From Undaria pinnatifida (lineage: Eukaryota > Sar > Phaeophyceae > Laminariales > Alariaceae), in assembly GCA_012845835.1 (NCBI GenBank), contig JABAKD010000008.1, forward strand, positions 735,558 to 799,557: a stretch of 64,000 nucleotides of DNA, in the 5' to 3' direction. The translations under genes and the position numbers were made by a program. Each line of letters begins with the position of its first letter. The stretch's first letter is position 1. The notes beneath the pieces are model-generated. The model made no database searches. It was not told where the DNA came from and saw only the letters and a program-made list of their open reading frames with translations. This document shows, piece after piece, positions 55,500-64,000 of the stretch.

Positions 55500-56060
55500 T
55501 GTCCGTGATGATCTCCATAGCAAAACCATGGATGGGTCAATGTGCCCCATTGTCTACCTCACGGATCCCACGGAGTCCTATGGGATATATCATGGATGGT
55601 GAACATTGCCTCATCGGACACCCCATGGGGGTATGCCACCCGATTCCATAGCATATTCCATGAAATACCTCGCCGACTACCCCATGGAGTATATCGTGGT
55701 GAACCTTGTTTGATGATGTACCCGATTGGCTGCCCCGTGAGGTGTCCGTGACCTGCCCCCTGGGTTACCCCATACTGGATCATAGATTCCCCGTTGGGTA
55801 TGCCATGGGCCACGGGCTATGTCATGGGCTACGTCATGGGCTGACGCATGGGGCTAGCCCATGGGGTATCTCATGGTTGACGCCATCAGATTGCCCATGG
55901 CATAGCCCGTGAGGATTATTTATGCACCCGCGGGCCACGGGGTAGCTCATGGGGTAGCCCATGCTATAGCCCATGGCGTAGGTCATGCGATACCCCGTAG
56001 ACTACCTCACGGGCAACCCCATGGGGCAACGCATGGTGTACCATGCTAACCCATAGTCTG
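55500..56060. repeat. CCCATGGGGTA palindromic satellite, right flank of E3
   Basis: Dense variants of GCCCATGGGGTAT, CACCCCATGGGGGTA, GTCATGGGCTAC and CCTCACGGGCAACCCCATGG. The units are short, irregular and self-complementary. Since the same repeat lies left of E3, E3 may have inserted into it. Confidence 0.7.
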
Positions 56061-57150
56061 GCGACCTAGACACAGGCCCAGTCCGGTTATATTCCTATGC
56101 TGCTGTACAACCGAACTTTTAGCCAGATAATATCCACCCGGCACGCCGTTCATGATAAGCTTGTGCAACGTTGAGGCTGGCGGTCCCGCACAAGTGCATG
56201 TTGGGCCTAACCCCCCCCTGTTGAATTAACAATACTTTCCCCACGAGCACTCTACGATTCTCAACATCTCGAGGCACGCGAGCGCAAAGCGCGCGCCTGT
56301 TTTCCCTTGAGCTCCGATGACCAAATACCTCTTGTTCCTTTCGCGTCATACTATAAACTTTTTTATAGGCGGCTACAGCCTGCTCTGCAGTACTCCCTCT
56401 GTTCGTACGTCTGTGCGTGCATGCGTGCATCAACACATTTTGTGTCCTCTCATCCACCCCTCTTAGCGTGCCACGGTACCACAAAGTCGGTCTCTACGGG
56501 ATACGTACCCAAAAAACTCATGCAGCCTTTTCTTGTGCATGGGTTTGTCGAATCTCTCGGTACGGTACATGCAAACATGCCATCATGGCAACACAAAGTT
56601 GTCAGATTCATAGCCGTGCTATCGTTCCACATGTGAGGATGTGATACCCGTTCTCGAGTACGAATGCGCGAGGAATATCTGACAGCGAACATGAGACGGC
56701 GAAGTATATTGCAGGTTTTCTGCGCAGGATGTACACAGACACCGTCGTAAGCCATGAGCGAAACAAGGCTAAGGTTCCATTCGCCCAGCTCTGGCACCCG
56801 AATAAGCGGTTGGAAATAATCCATATTCAGTTTACAGTATAGTACATAAAGGTTTATCCAGAGGTTGTACGAGAGCAGCCGAAGGATCCAATATAAGCCC
56901 GGTTATAGAGCCGTCTTCGAGATAACTCGAGCTGAGGTCCACCTCTTGACGCGCTGATTCCTGGATTTGCCTCACGTTGCTCGCCCCTCCCGACGCTGCC
57001 GGCGTCGGCCTCGGCCGTTCCCGCTTCATGTCGTGATCGCCGCTGCAAAAACACGTTTTCGGCCAAATTTCTGATCCGAACCGTCAAAAGTGTGTAGTCA
57101 TACATACGCACAAGAACACAAAAGTCTACCAAACATTCAAGCCACATTGT
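56061..57150. other. Region without a firm gene
   Basis: A possible minus-strand internal exon lies at about 56,988-57,053. The acceptor is GTGTTTTTGCAG, then GDHDMKRERPRPTPAASGG, and a donor-like CAAC then GTGAGG. No family is recognised and no partner exon is found. Other frames (minus 56,119-56,484; 56,450-56,824) have no support. Confidence 0.25.
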
Positions 57151-57226
57151 AGCAGCTCGGCGGGTAGCCCAGAATGTTGCTCGGCATTAGTCGCGAGTTC
57201 GAATCTCGTCGTGGTGGATTGCCGTT
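57150..57226 (+). tRNA. tRNA-like sequence, probably pseudogene or SINE head
   Basis: T arm GCGAG-TTCGAAT-CTCGT with box B, D-arm-like AGCTCGGCGGGTAG, an anticodon-like stem AATG/CATT with an 8-nt loop, and an acceptor stem CATTGTA / CGTGGTG that pairs only with wobbles and one mismatch. Too imperfect for a confident tRNA; the anticodon is not assigned. Confidence 0.3.
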
Positions 57227-57590
57227 TTTAAGCGTATTTGTTGTTGGTTTCTCCCATTTGAGTTCAAGCCTTGGTGTGTATCCGATATTCTGTTACGTTC
57301 TTTTATTCTCTGGTTTTCTTCCCTCCTTTCTTGTTCTATATGGTCTATACCGGCTCAAAGTGAAAATAATTTATTCCATTCATATTATTCGAAGTACTGC
57401 TTGCCGTTTGTCGAACTGCGCTAGTAGTAGTGGTGCTGCCGCTGCTGCTGTTACTGAATTGACGCACGTTAATAAGAGTTGTGTTGCTGATGCTGCTACG
57501 AACTACTATTGGTATTAGGCAACGGCACCATCATCAAAAGTACATCCAAGGATCCCAGCATGCCCTTCGTTTCTTTTTTCAAGCAGGTAC
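57227..57590. other. Region without a supported gene
   Basis: GCTGCTGCTG-type triplets near 57,440 and nothing else recognisable. Confidence 0.4.
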
Positions 57591-57597
57591 ACAGATT

Positions 57598-58115
57598 TTC
57601 AGGGCATGTCATGGGCCGAAAGTTTGGACCGACGGGCCAAGAATTTTGAAAATGTGATGGGCCCGGGCCGGGCCGGGCCGAGAGTTTTGAAAACTTGATG
57701 GGCCGGGTCGAGCTGCGGCCCATCGTGTGGAAAATTAATGGGCCTGACCGGGCCGCGGCCCATCATGTGAAAATTTTGATGGGCCGGCCCGGGCCGCGGC
57801 CCATCCACTCGAAATTTAATGGGCCGGGCCGGGCCACGGCCTATGCGATGTGGGCTTTACATGGGCCGCTCTGCCGAGCCCATGAGGCGGCCCACGAGTT
57901 TTCACAGGCAAGCCCGGGCCGCGGCCCATGAAAAGTGATGTACTGTTGCTGCTATAGTATGTACGATGACGAAGTCCACCCTGCCCATGAGATGACCCAC
58001 GCGTTTTTGCGGGTCGGCCCGGGCCGCGGCCCATCATATGGTATGTGCGGTAAGTACTACCATGACGACTTCGACGTCCGCCCTGCCCATGCGAGACAAC
58101 CACCCCACATTTACT
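57598..58115. repeat. GGGCCGGGCC / GCGGCCCAT self-complementary repeat
   Basis: About seven units of 45-60 bp built on GATGGGCCGGGCCGGGCC, GCCGCGGCCCATC and a short AT-rich link (GAAAATTTTG). Two further looser units follow at 57,965-58,110 with CTGCCCATGAGATGACCCAC. GGGCCGCGGCCC is a perfect palindrome in several units. Confidence 0.8.
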
Positions 58116-58499
58116 GGCCGACACACGGGTCGGTCCGCGTGTAACCTGCGCAAAAAAGCCGCAGAAGAGCGGTTTGCGGTTTGTTTCGCAGCAATAAACA
58201 GCAACAACAACAGGAGAAGAAAACAAATTGATCCAATACTCGCGATATGCATACTGCTAAATAAAACATCATGCAAGGATGAACGACAACTGAAGATGGT
58301 TTATAAATCAGACGTATCTCTGCATCCCAAGCAGAACCGCTGTTGCTGCTGTCAACGCCAGAGTAAACTATACTCCGGACAGAACGCAAGCAGAACCAAA
58401 CAACAAACTACCCTCAGAAACACCAACTGCTGCTGTGTATACTGCCCAAAACACAACCTTGACGAGAGTGAAGCTGCTGTGGCCCATCACGTTTCACGA

Positions 58500-58735
58500 G
58501 CATCACACTCTAGACTACATATCCTACATCCCTTTTCCCAACGACAGCCTGCGCCTTTGCAGCAAGGCTTCGTAGTGCCTTCGCGCGTACGTTCTTCAGC
58601 TCTGGCTGTTCGTCAAAGGGGACGGTTGAGTGTCTAAAGGCCCCAACGAGAGAAGAAGCACTATTCCCAACGAGCGTCTTGCAGAGGAGGGGAGGGGACC
58701 CTGACGAAGCGCCGGCTAAGCCCAACGCCCACATG
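58500..58735 (-). other. Possible minus-strand exon, unknown function
   Basis: After a pyrimidine-rich CCTCCCCTCCTCTGCAAG, the minus strand reads TLVGNSASSLVGAFRHSTVP, then KNVRAKALRSLAAKAQAVVG, ending in TAG at 58,510. Protein-like composition, no recognised family, no partner exons. The opposite-strand 199-codon frame (58,038-58,637) looks like its shadow. Confidence 0.25.
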
Positions 58736-58739
58736 ATGA

Positions 58740-59257
58740 TTGCGCTGTTGACTCCATGTCGACGGTACCGTGACCTGTGCCAGAGGAATTTGGAGAAATA
58801 TAATCATGAACGGGTATCAGAAGGAAATATTAGGTGCGTATCATGGTGTCAGCTGCTTGTTGTCTACAATACAAAGCACCAAGCAGATCATTGAAGTTAT
58901 CAGATTTTTCTTTAATTTATATATTTCAAATAATTGCAATGCACAGCTGTCTATTAATAGCAGCAAGCAGCAGTTTTACCAATAATTTAGGACCCGTTCA
59001 GCCGGCTGTCGTCGTATACACATCTTAGTATTATCTTTTGTGCCGTACACTTTCTCCGCTATTCTATAGCCGGCTGTTGTATACAGTATTATTGAGGTAA
59101 TATATTATATTAAGGATGAAATTCAAATTTCCAACTTTTGCTAACTCGACTTTCTACCCAACAACATTTCAGTACACCCAGTGTCCGTGCTGAATCTTTA
59201 TCTTGGAGAGATACAAATTATGTGGTCACAGGCTGCTGTGAGACAGTGTAAGGGTAT
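58740..59257. other. Region without a supported gene
   Basis: AT-rich sequence left of the E4 LTR. No repeat or RNA recognised. Confidence 0.4.
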
Positions 59258-60017
59258 TGGGAGGAGACACAGAGTGTCCCCTGCAGGTCTGCCAATTGAG
59301 CAGGTCCTCGGAGAGTACTCTCTTTCGTAGCCTTCGTAGAGACGTAGCTTTATTCGATTCCACCACAGCCCCAGATGGCTTCTGAGATCGGAGGCACGTG
59401 CCTCCGATCTATTTTCTGACTATCCCGAACATAGAACGTCAGCCTTATCACACGAAACCCATTCAATGTATCTCAATACGGATAATTACAGGCCTTTCGA
59501 GGCCGAATCTTAACACTAGCCCACCCTGATGAGCCGCATATGCAGAAATATGGGAGATTCGGGGAAACTCCGGTTCAACGAACTAGAACATGAGTCGAAG
59601 ATGCGGCTCCTCGAAACCCACTTCCACACCTCTAACCGTCTGGCTATGGAGCCAAAAACACGCGAAGAAAAGCATTTAGAGAAAACGCAGTCCCTGCAAC
59701 AAGACAAAAGCCACCCAATAAAAAGACTGACGCGTACCGCCGGTGGGGGGGGCAGAAAAGGCTCTAGAACCTGCCGCATGCCGCCGGTGTGGCGGGGGGG
59801 GGAGGGAAGGCTCTACGGCAAACAAACCGCAGAAAAGGTACTATGGCGAGGCGAGCCCTCGTCGACATGAAGGGGAACACAGGCGCTAACACAAGGGAGA
59901 AGTCGTGTGAAAACCTCCCAAGGGCCATCGCATGGCGCGGGGTTAGACGAAGAAACGACAAATACCCGGGATGGAAAGTGGCTGCACTTACAGCCCCGCG
60001 AGGGGGGGAAGCGTTTA
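59258..60017 (-). mobile_element. 3' LTR of E4, 760 bp
   Basis: Colinear with the 48.2 kb LTR, with the perfect 26-bp palindrome at 59,385-59,410 (AGATCGGAGGCAC and its inverse, CACGTG core) and AGGCCTTTCGAGGCC at about 59,491. It lies at the low-coordinate side because E4 is on the minus strand. Confidence 0.7.
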
Positions 60018-60400
60018 GCCGAAAAAACAAAATAAAACAAATACAACACAAAAAAAAATAAAAGATAACACACAGGCCCGAACACAGCCCTGTACCACGT
60101 TACGCGCGAACAGGGTACCCTGGTTGCCCCCCGGCTCTGGGCTGAGGAGGGCGTCGGAAAGGCGAAATTGAACAACGACGAAACATGACAGCCCTGCGCC
60201 TCAGATAGCGGAGTTTTACCCAAACCCTGACCCGGCACTGAGCAGGAGGTTCGGCAGGACGAAAAGAAAAAGAAAATGGAAAGAACCGCCCCAAAACCAG
60301 ACCAGGACTCTCAGAACACCACAAACAACCCAAAGACAAAGAGTCAAACTTCATCACCCCCAGAAACGGAGAACTATCGAGGAGCGGTGGCGGCATGAAA
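60018..60400 (-). other. 3' non-coding region of E4
   Basis: Homologous to 54,371-54,720 in E3, with an extra CGTTACGCGCGAACAGGGTA segment (about 30 bp) at about 60,095-60,125. Confidence 0.5.
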
Positions 60401-62650
60401 GTCAACTGGCCACGGCCGCGCCTCGAGGTTCGTCTACGTTTCGTTGGATCCCCCGAGGAAAAGCACTGGCGATGTGAACTTGCAGGCACCAAGAGCCTCG
60501 GCGACTCCCGTCGAAGTCGTGTAGCGCGCCGGGGGAAGAGGGAGTTCAATCGGTCCCAGGTCATCCAGAAAGCGGACCAGGTATACCTTGTCCTCGGTAG
60601 TGATCGCGCTGATTTATCCAAGCCACCATAACCCATCGTCTCCCTTGTACCAAACGTGGGCTCACTTAGGAAGAACCGTGTCGTGGTAGAGATGGAGCCA
60701 ATCGGCACGGGGAGCACAGGCGTAGCCCGGCGCTAGGAAACGTTCCCCGTTGTTGCGGGAGAGCTCGCGCTGTGCCGCCCCGATCTGCATTTGGCGGTAA
60801 AGACGGTCGATTTGGCGGTGCTGGTCCGGGGTTCCGGCCCAATAACGCAAGATGTGGGAGCGGGAGAGGTGGAGGTCCATTTCTCGCTCCCAGGAAGGTT
60901 CGGAGAGTCCCGCCCGATGCGTCTTGTATAGCACCGCGATGACGCTAGCTCGTCCCCGTACCGACTGTTGACCGGTGATCTGCTCCACCTCCGGCCGTTG
61001 GAGGGGAGTCGAAACGTCGTCTTGAGTGACGTGGTACGGCGGGGACTTCTTGCAAAATTTTCTGAGCACATACTGTGTCAGCCCCACTGGTAGGTATTTA
61101 GACATGTCCCCGCTGTGGTGGGGGTTGACGCAGGGTTTGCAGCGCTCGATGCCCACACGCCGACAAGCGTCCGAAGGGTAGGTCGGGAGGATCCAAATAG
61201 AGGAGATTGCTCCTGAGCGGCGAACCGTCCGGGGTCTCGGCGACGGAGCAGGAACCGACTGCCAGGATCATGCACGGGGCCATCCAGCGAAGCGCGAGTT
61301 TGGCCTTGAGTACCTTGACGTCGGTGTTTGCCTTCACACCCTGGCGAATGGCGGAGGCAGAATGGTACATCCATGCCCAACCACCCGTAGCAAAGATAAG
61401 TGCTGGACGCAGCGCGTCGGCGAGGGCGGAGTTTCTGCGGTTAACGCGAGAAACGGCGAGGGCGTGGTGTGCGCGGACAATGTCGTCCACGCGCTTCTGC
61501 CGATCGATGGCCAAGTAGCATTAGGCCAGGTGGTCACGGGCGAGAGTCTGGTAATCCACGACGCGAATGCGGTCGAAAACCGTCCGGGGGAGCTGTGGGA
61601 ATCTGCCCATGTGGACCTCGTTGGCCGTCAGACCCGTCGCCGCGCTGACTGAATTGTTGTAAGCGAATTCGATGTGGGGCAGATGCAAGTCCCAATCCTC
61701 TTGTTGCTCGTTGATTACCATAACCAGCATTTGGGCTATAGTGATGTTTACTCGCTCAACGCCCCCGTTACAGTTGGGATGATAGGAGCTTGTAGCAAGC
61801 TTGTGCACACCCAACAGCTGACATCCAGCTTGTGAAAGCTTGGAGCAGAACTGCAGTCCGTTGTCCGAGAGTATGGTGCGCCGGCACCCCCACAACGGGA
61901 TGCATTGGTTCACAAGGATATTGGCTGTACCCTCCGCGGTGAACTCAGCGGCACTGGCGGGGAACAGGTCGGTGGAACGACTGAAGCGATCGGTGAACAG
62001 CAAGATGTAGGTGTTGCCTCGTGGTGTGACCGGGAGGGGGCCGAAGTAGTCAACATTGATGGCGATACCTGGGCCTTCCAGTAGAGGCATTGAGATGATT
62101 GGCCGGCGGACAGTCAGCCGTGAGGTTTTCCGCCCTTGGCCCTTCAAGCAGTGGCGACGCCACCACAAGGTGCACACATTCAGGCCAACCCACCAATAAA
62201 ACGGCTCCAGCATGCGCAACGTGCGCGTGGTGCCAAGGTGACAAGTCGCCGAGTGACAAGATTGCATCCAAGGGCGCATGGGCAGGGGAACGTAGATGCG
62301 AACAGGCTCGTCATTTAGCACGCCAGCAGCTCGCCCCACAGAGTTGGGTTTGTCAGATCTTGATGGCGGCAGTGTCGGGTCATTGACGATTAGGACGATG
62401 TCATCGTCGGTTGTATGTAGTCGACCCTCGCCAGCTCCTAGATGTTGGAGGGGGAGGGACGCTTGTGCAAGGGGTAGCACGCCCAAAAGTCGGGCGGCAT
62501 GACCGATGGCCGGTCGATAGAGATGAAACGCATCATGGCGTGGAACGTCGGCTCTGCGTGCTGCTCTCGCTTCCAATCGGCAGGCGAAAATCGCGCGAAC
62601 CTCGTCCGGAAGATGGCCGAGGGCCCCGCCGGGCCCGAATCCATATTCTA
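60401..62650 (-). pseudogene. Ty3/gypsy-type integrase of E4
   Basis: Close relative of E3's integrase on the minus strand. The core (VDYFGPLPV, ILSDNG, NGGVERVN) keeps D, D and E. Defects: the second Cys of the finger pair is Gly (CLKGQGRK); a TAA at about 61,519 replaces the Tyr codon in HLAYC; and a frameshift lies near 61,150, after LYLDPPDLP. The segment from IERCKPC to HDTVLPK is then open to 60,662, followed by the conserved TGA and the WYKGDDGLWWLG tail. E4 also lacks about 250 bp present upstream of the pre-integrase segment in E3. Confidence 0.87.
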
Positions 62651-63555
62651 CAGCGGGGGTGCACTACCGGTTGCTGTCACTGATCGTCGGCGCGTCGTCG
62701 ACGACGGAGGAGCCGGGGCGCCCAGCAAGGCAGAGATGGACACAGTCAAACCGGTGGTCCCGGCGGAGTCCGTCTCCTGTGTAGAACTCCTTGATAGAGG
62801 AGTCAGCTGTGCGATGGGCGCCGCTGCAGCCAGAGCTTCTGCGGAGCCCGTGCCGCCCTCGATAGGTATGGCAAAAACCGAAGCGAAAACAGTGTCAGCG
62901 GAAGACGAAATCGACCTGCGGCCGGTACAGCCTTCGGTAGTGGCGACGGAGGCAGAAACACGAGCGACGAATCTCCCATGGGAGTAGAAAGGCCGTCAAT
63001 CCTCATACGTGGCTCGTGTGTGCCAAAATCGTGAAATGCGGTAGAGGTGAGAGGGAGCCCACCCAAGGCAGCATATCCAGTGCGGGGAACGAGCCCACCC
63101 AAGACAGTGCTTTCGGCGAGGGGCACGAGTCCACCCAAGGCAGTGCGCTCGGGGAGGGGCACGAGTCCACCTAAAGCAGTGCTTTCGGTGCGGGGCACGA
63201 GTCCACCCAAACCGACCCCTGAGATCGGCGAAGAGGGAGCGCGCAGCTCGCCGGTCCGTAGGAGGTAGATACCGATATCTTCAACGGGGTTGGGGCTTGT
63301 CAACCCCACGGGGTTGGAGCTTGTCAAGCCACTGCGGTCGTACTCCGTAGCAGGCTCTGGCAAGCGGACCGAAGCAATTGATGACGCCGTTGGCGCTGCC
63401 TTTGTGGTACTCGAGTGTGCAATCGAACGCGATGACGAACTCAAGCTACCGCTGGACTCGTGCATTGAGGGTCCCCACTTTGTCAATGCCCTCCTGTGCC
63501 TTGTGGCCGGAGATATGCGGAACTTTGTTCCCCACAGTACCCTCTCGGAGGCGTT
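62650..63555. other. Conserved module between NADAR and integrase (E4)
   Basis: Homologous to E3 50,990-51,900. The minus frame (63,570-62,803) and plus frames (62,499-62,987; 63,290-63,592) are both open. The plus (antisense) frames read MAKTEAKTVSAEDEIDLRPV and CAIERDDELKLPLDSCIEGP. The 39-bp repeat array lies at 63,056-63,225. Confidence 0.4.
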
Positions 63556-64000
63556 TAGGATCCCAAACAATGCTGCCGGTCCCCAAATCTAGAGGAGTCC
63601 AGTGCCTCATCGAGTCGAGCGTTACTCGACTGATGTACGCCATCTTCATATATGAACGAGACGTCGTTCAGCGTCACGGTACCCCCGACGAAACAGGGGC
63701 AGTGTTCTGACAGCGCAAGGTCAGGACCGACGCCAGAAGCTATCTCCAAAACAATACGGCTTTCAGTTGGTCAACGCGCACGCAATATAGGTCGGAAACT
63801 CCGAAGGGGAAGCATTGTGAACGCTGTCTGCTGCCAACGGCCCGGCCGCGGCGCGGACGAGATTTCTTGGTTCTTGCTGTCGCAGTGCAGGTGCGGAAGC
63901 GACTAGGAGAGCCCGGATGCGCCGACCCGGTCTCACTGTCGCGAACAGATTCGCGAACGGCAGAAAGTGCCTCACCGAGCTAATTTTTGCTCTCCACTGG
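63555..64000 (-). pseudogene. E4 post-NADAR segment and NADAR C-terminal end
   Basis: On the minus strand, LGEALSAVRESVRDSETGS and the Ser/Arg tail (PSRFRTCTATARTKKSRPRR) match E3's NADAR end. The post-domain segment HWTPLDLGTGSIVW follows. The window ends inside the domain; the rest of NADAR and any 5' LTR of E4 lie to the right. Confidence 0.6.

Overview
The window looks like a TE-rich nuclear contig from a eukaryote. Exons joined by GT..AG introns of about 1.3-2.7 kb can be read by eye. Most of the remainder is decayed transposons, minisatellites and homopolymer-rich repeats. A stramenopile such as a brown alga fits the large introns, the CAG/GAT-type triplet repeats and the hAT plus Ty3 load. 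That is inference; no rRNA, organelle or marker gene here proves it.

Layout. (1) 1-7,248, minus strand: the 5' end of a myosin heavy chain gene. Four exons (7,248-6,927, 5,641-5,506, 3,867-3,738, 1,040-870) join in phase and give about 253 residues. The P-loop exon lies beyond the left edge. The introns carry several minisatellites, and intron 4 carries a degenerate tandem array that repeatedly copies the end of exon 4 and its splice donor. (2) 7.25-11.3 kb: mostly unassigned, with one weak candidate gene near 9.3-10.3 kb. (3) 11.3-14.3 kb: members of an abundant interspersed family with outward-facing termini and C-rich bodies (called FB here). (4) 15.9-20.3 kb: a very decayed Ty3/gypsy-type integrase (E1), split by a 2.3 kb insertion. 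(5) 20.7-23.2 kb: tandem repeats, a 380 bp GAT array and a G/T-rich block. (6) 23.3-27.8 kb: a second decayed Ty3 copy (E2) with reverse transcriptase and integrase relics around an 11-bp minisatellite. (7) 28.3-47 kb: a hAT transposase gene of at least five exons (30.8-44.3 kb). Its introns are swollen by FB elements, tRNA-like repeats and a 645 bp GTAT array. The gene is flanked by long direct repeats and by clusters of a palindromic GCGGATATCCGC motif. (8) 48.2-64 kb: two related Ty3-like elements, E3 (plus) and E4 (minus), arranged tail to tail, with LTR-like ends of about 762 bp and an isolated LTR at 48.2 kb. Both carry integrase but no recognisable reverse transcriptase, and both carry sequence related to a NADAR (YbiA-like) domain upstream of integrase.

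How the parts relate. Only the myosin gene looks like a host gene. The rest is a nested record of transposition: SINE-like repeats inside FB elements, FB elements inside hAT introns, and an inverted-repeat-bounded unit inside E1. The most unusual item is the NADAR-bearing, RT-less integrase family. Next come the duplicated exon end and splice donor in the myosin intron, and the dispersed pair of odd palindromes TACC-W-GGTA and TATAG-W-CTATA. All identifications come from reading the sequence; no database search was run.
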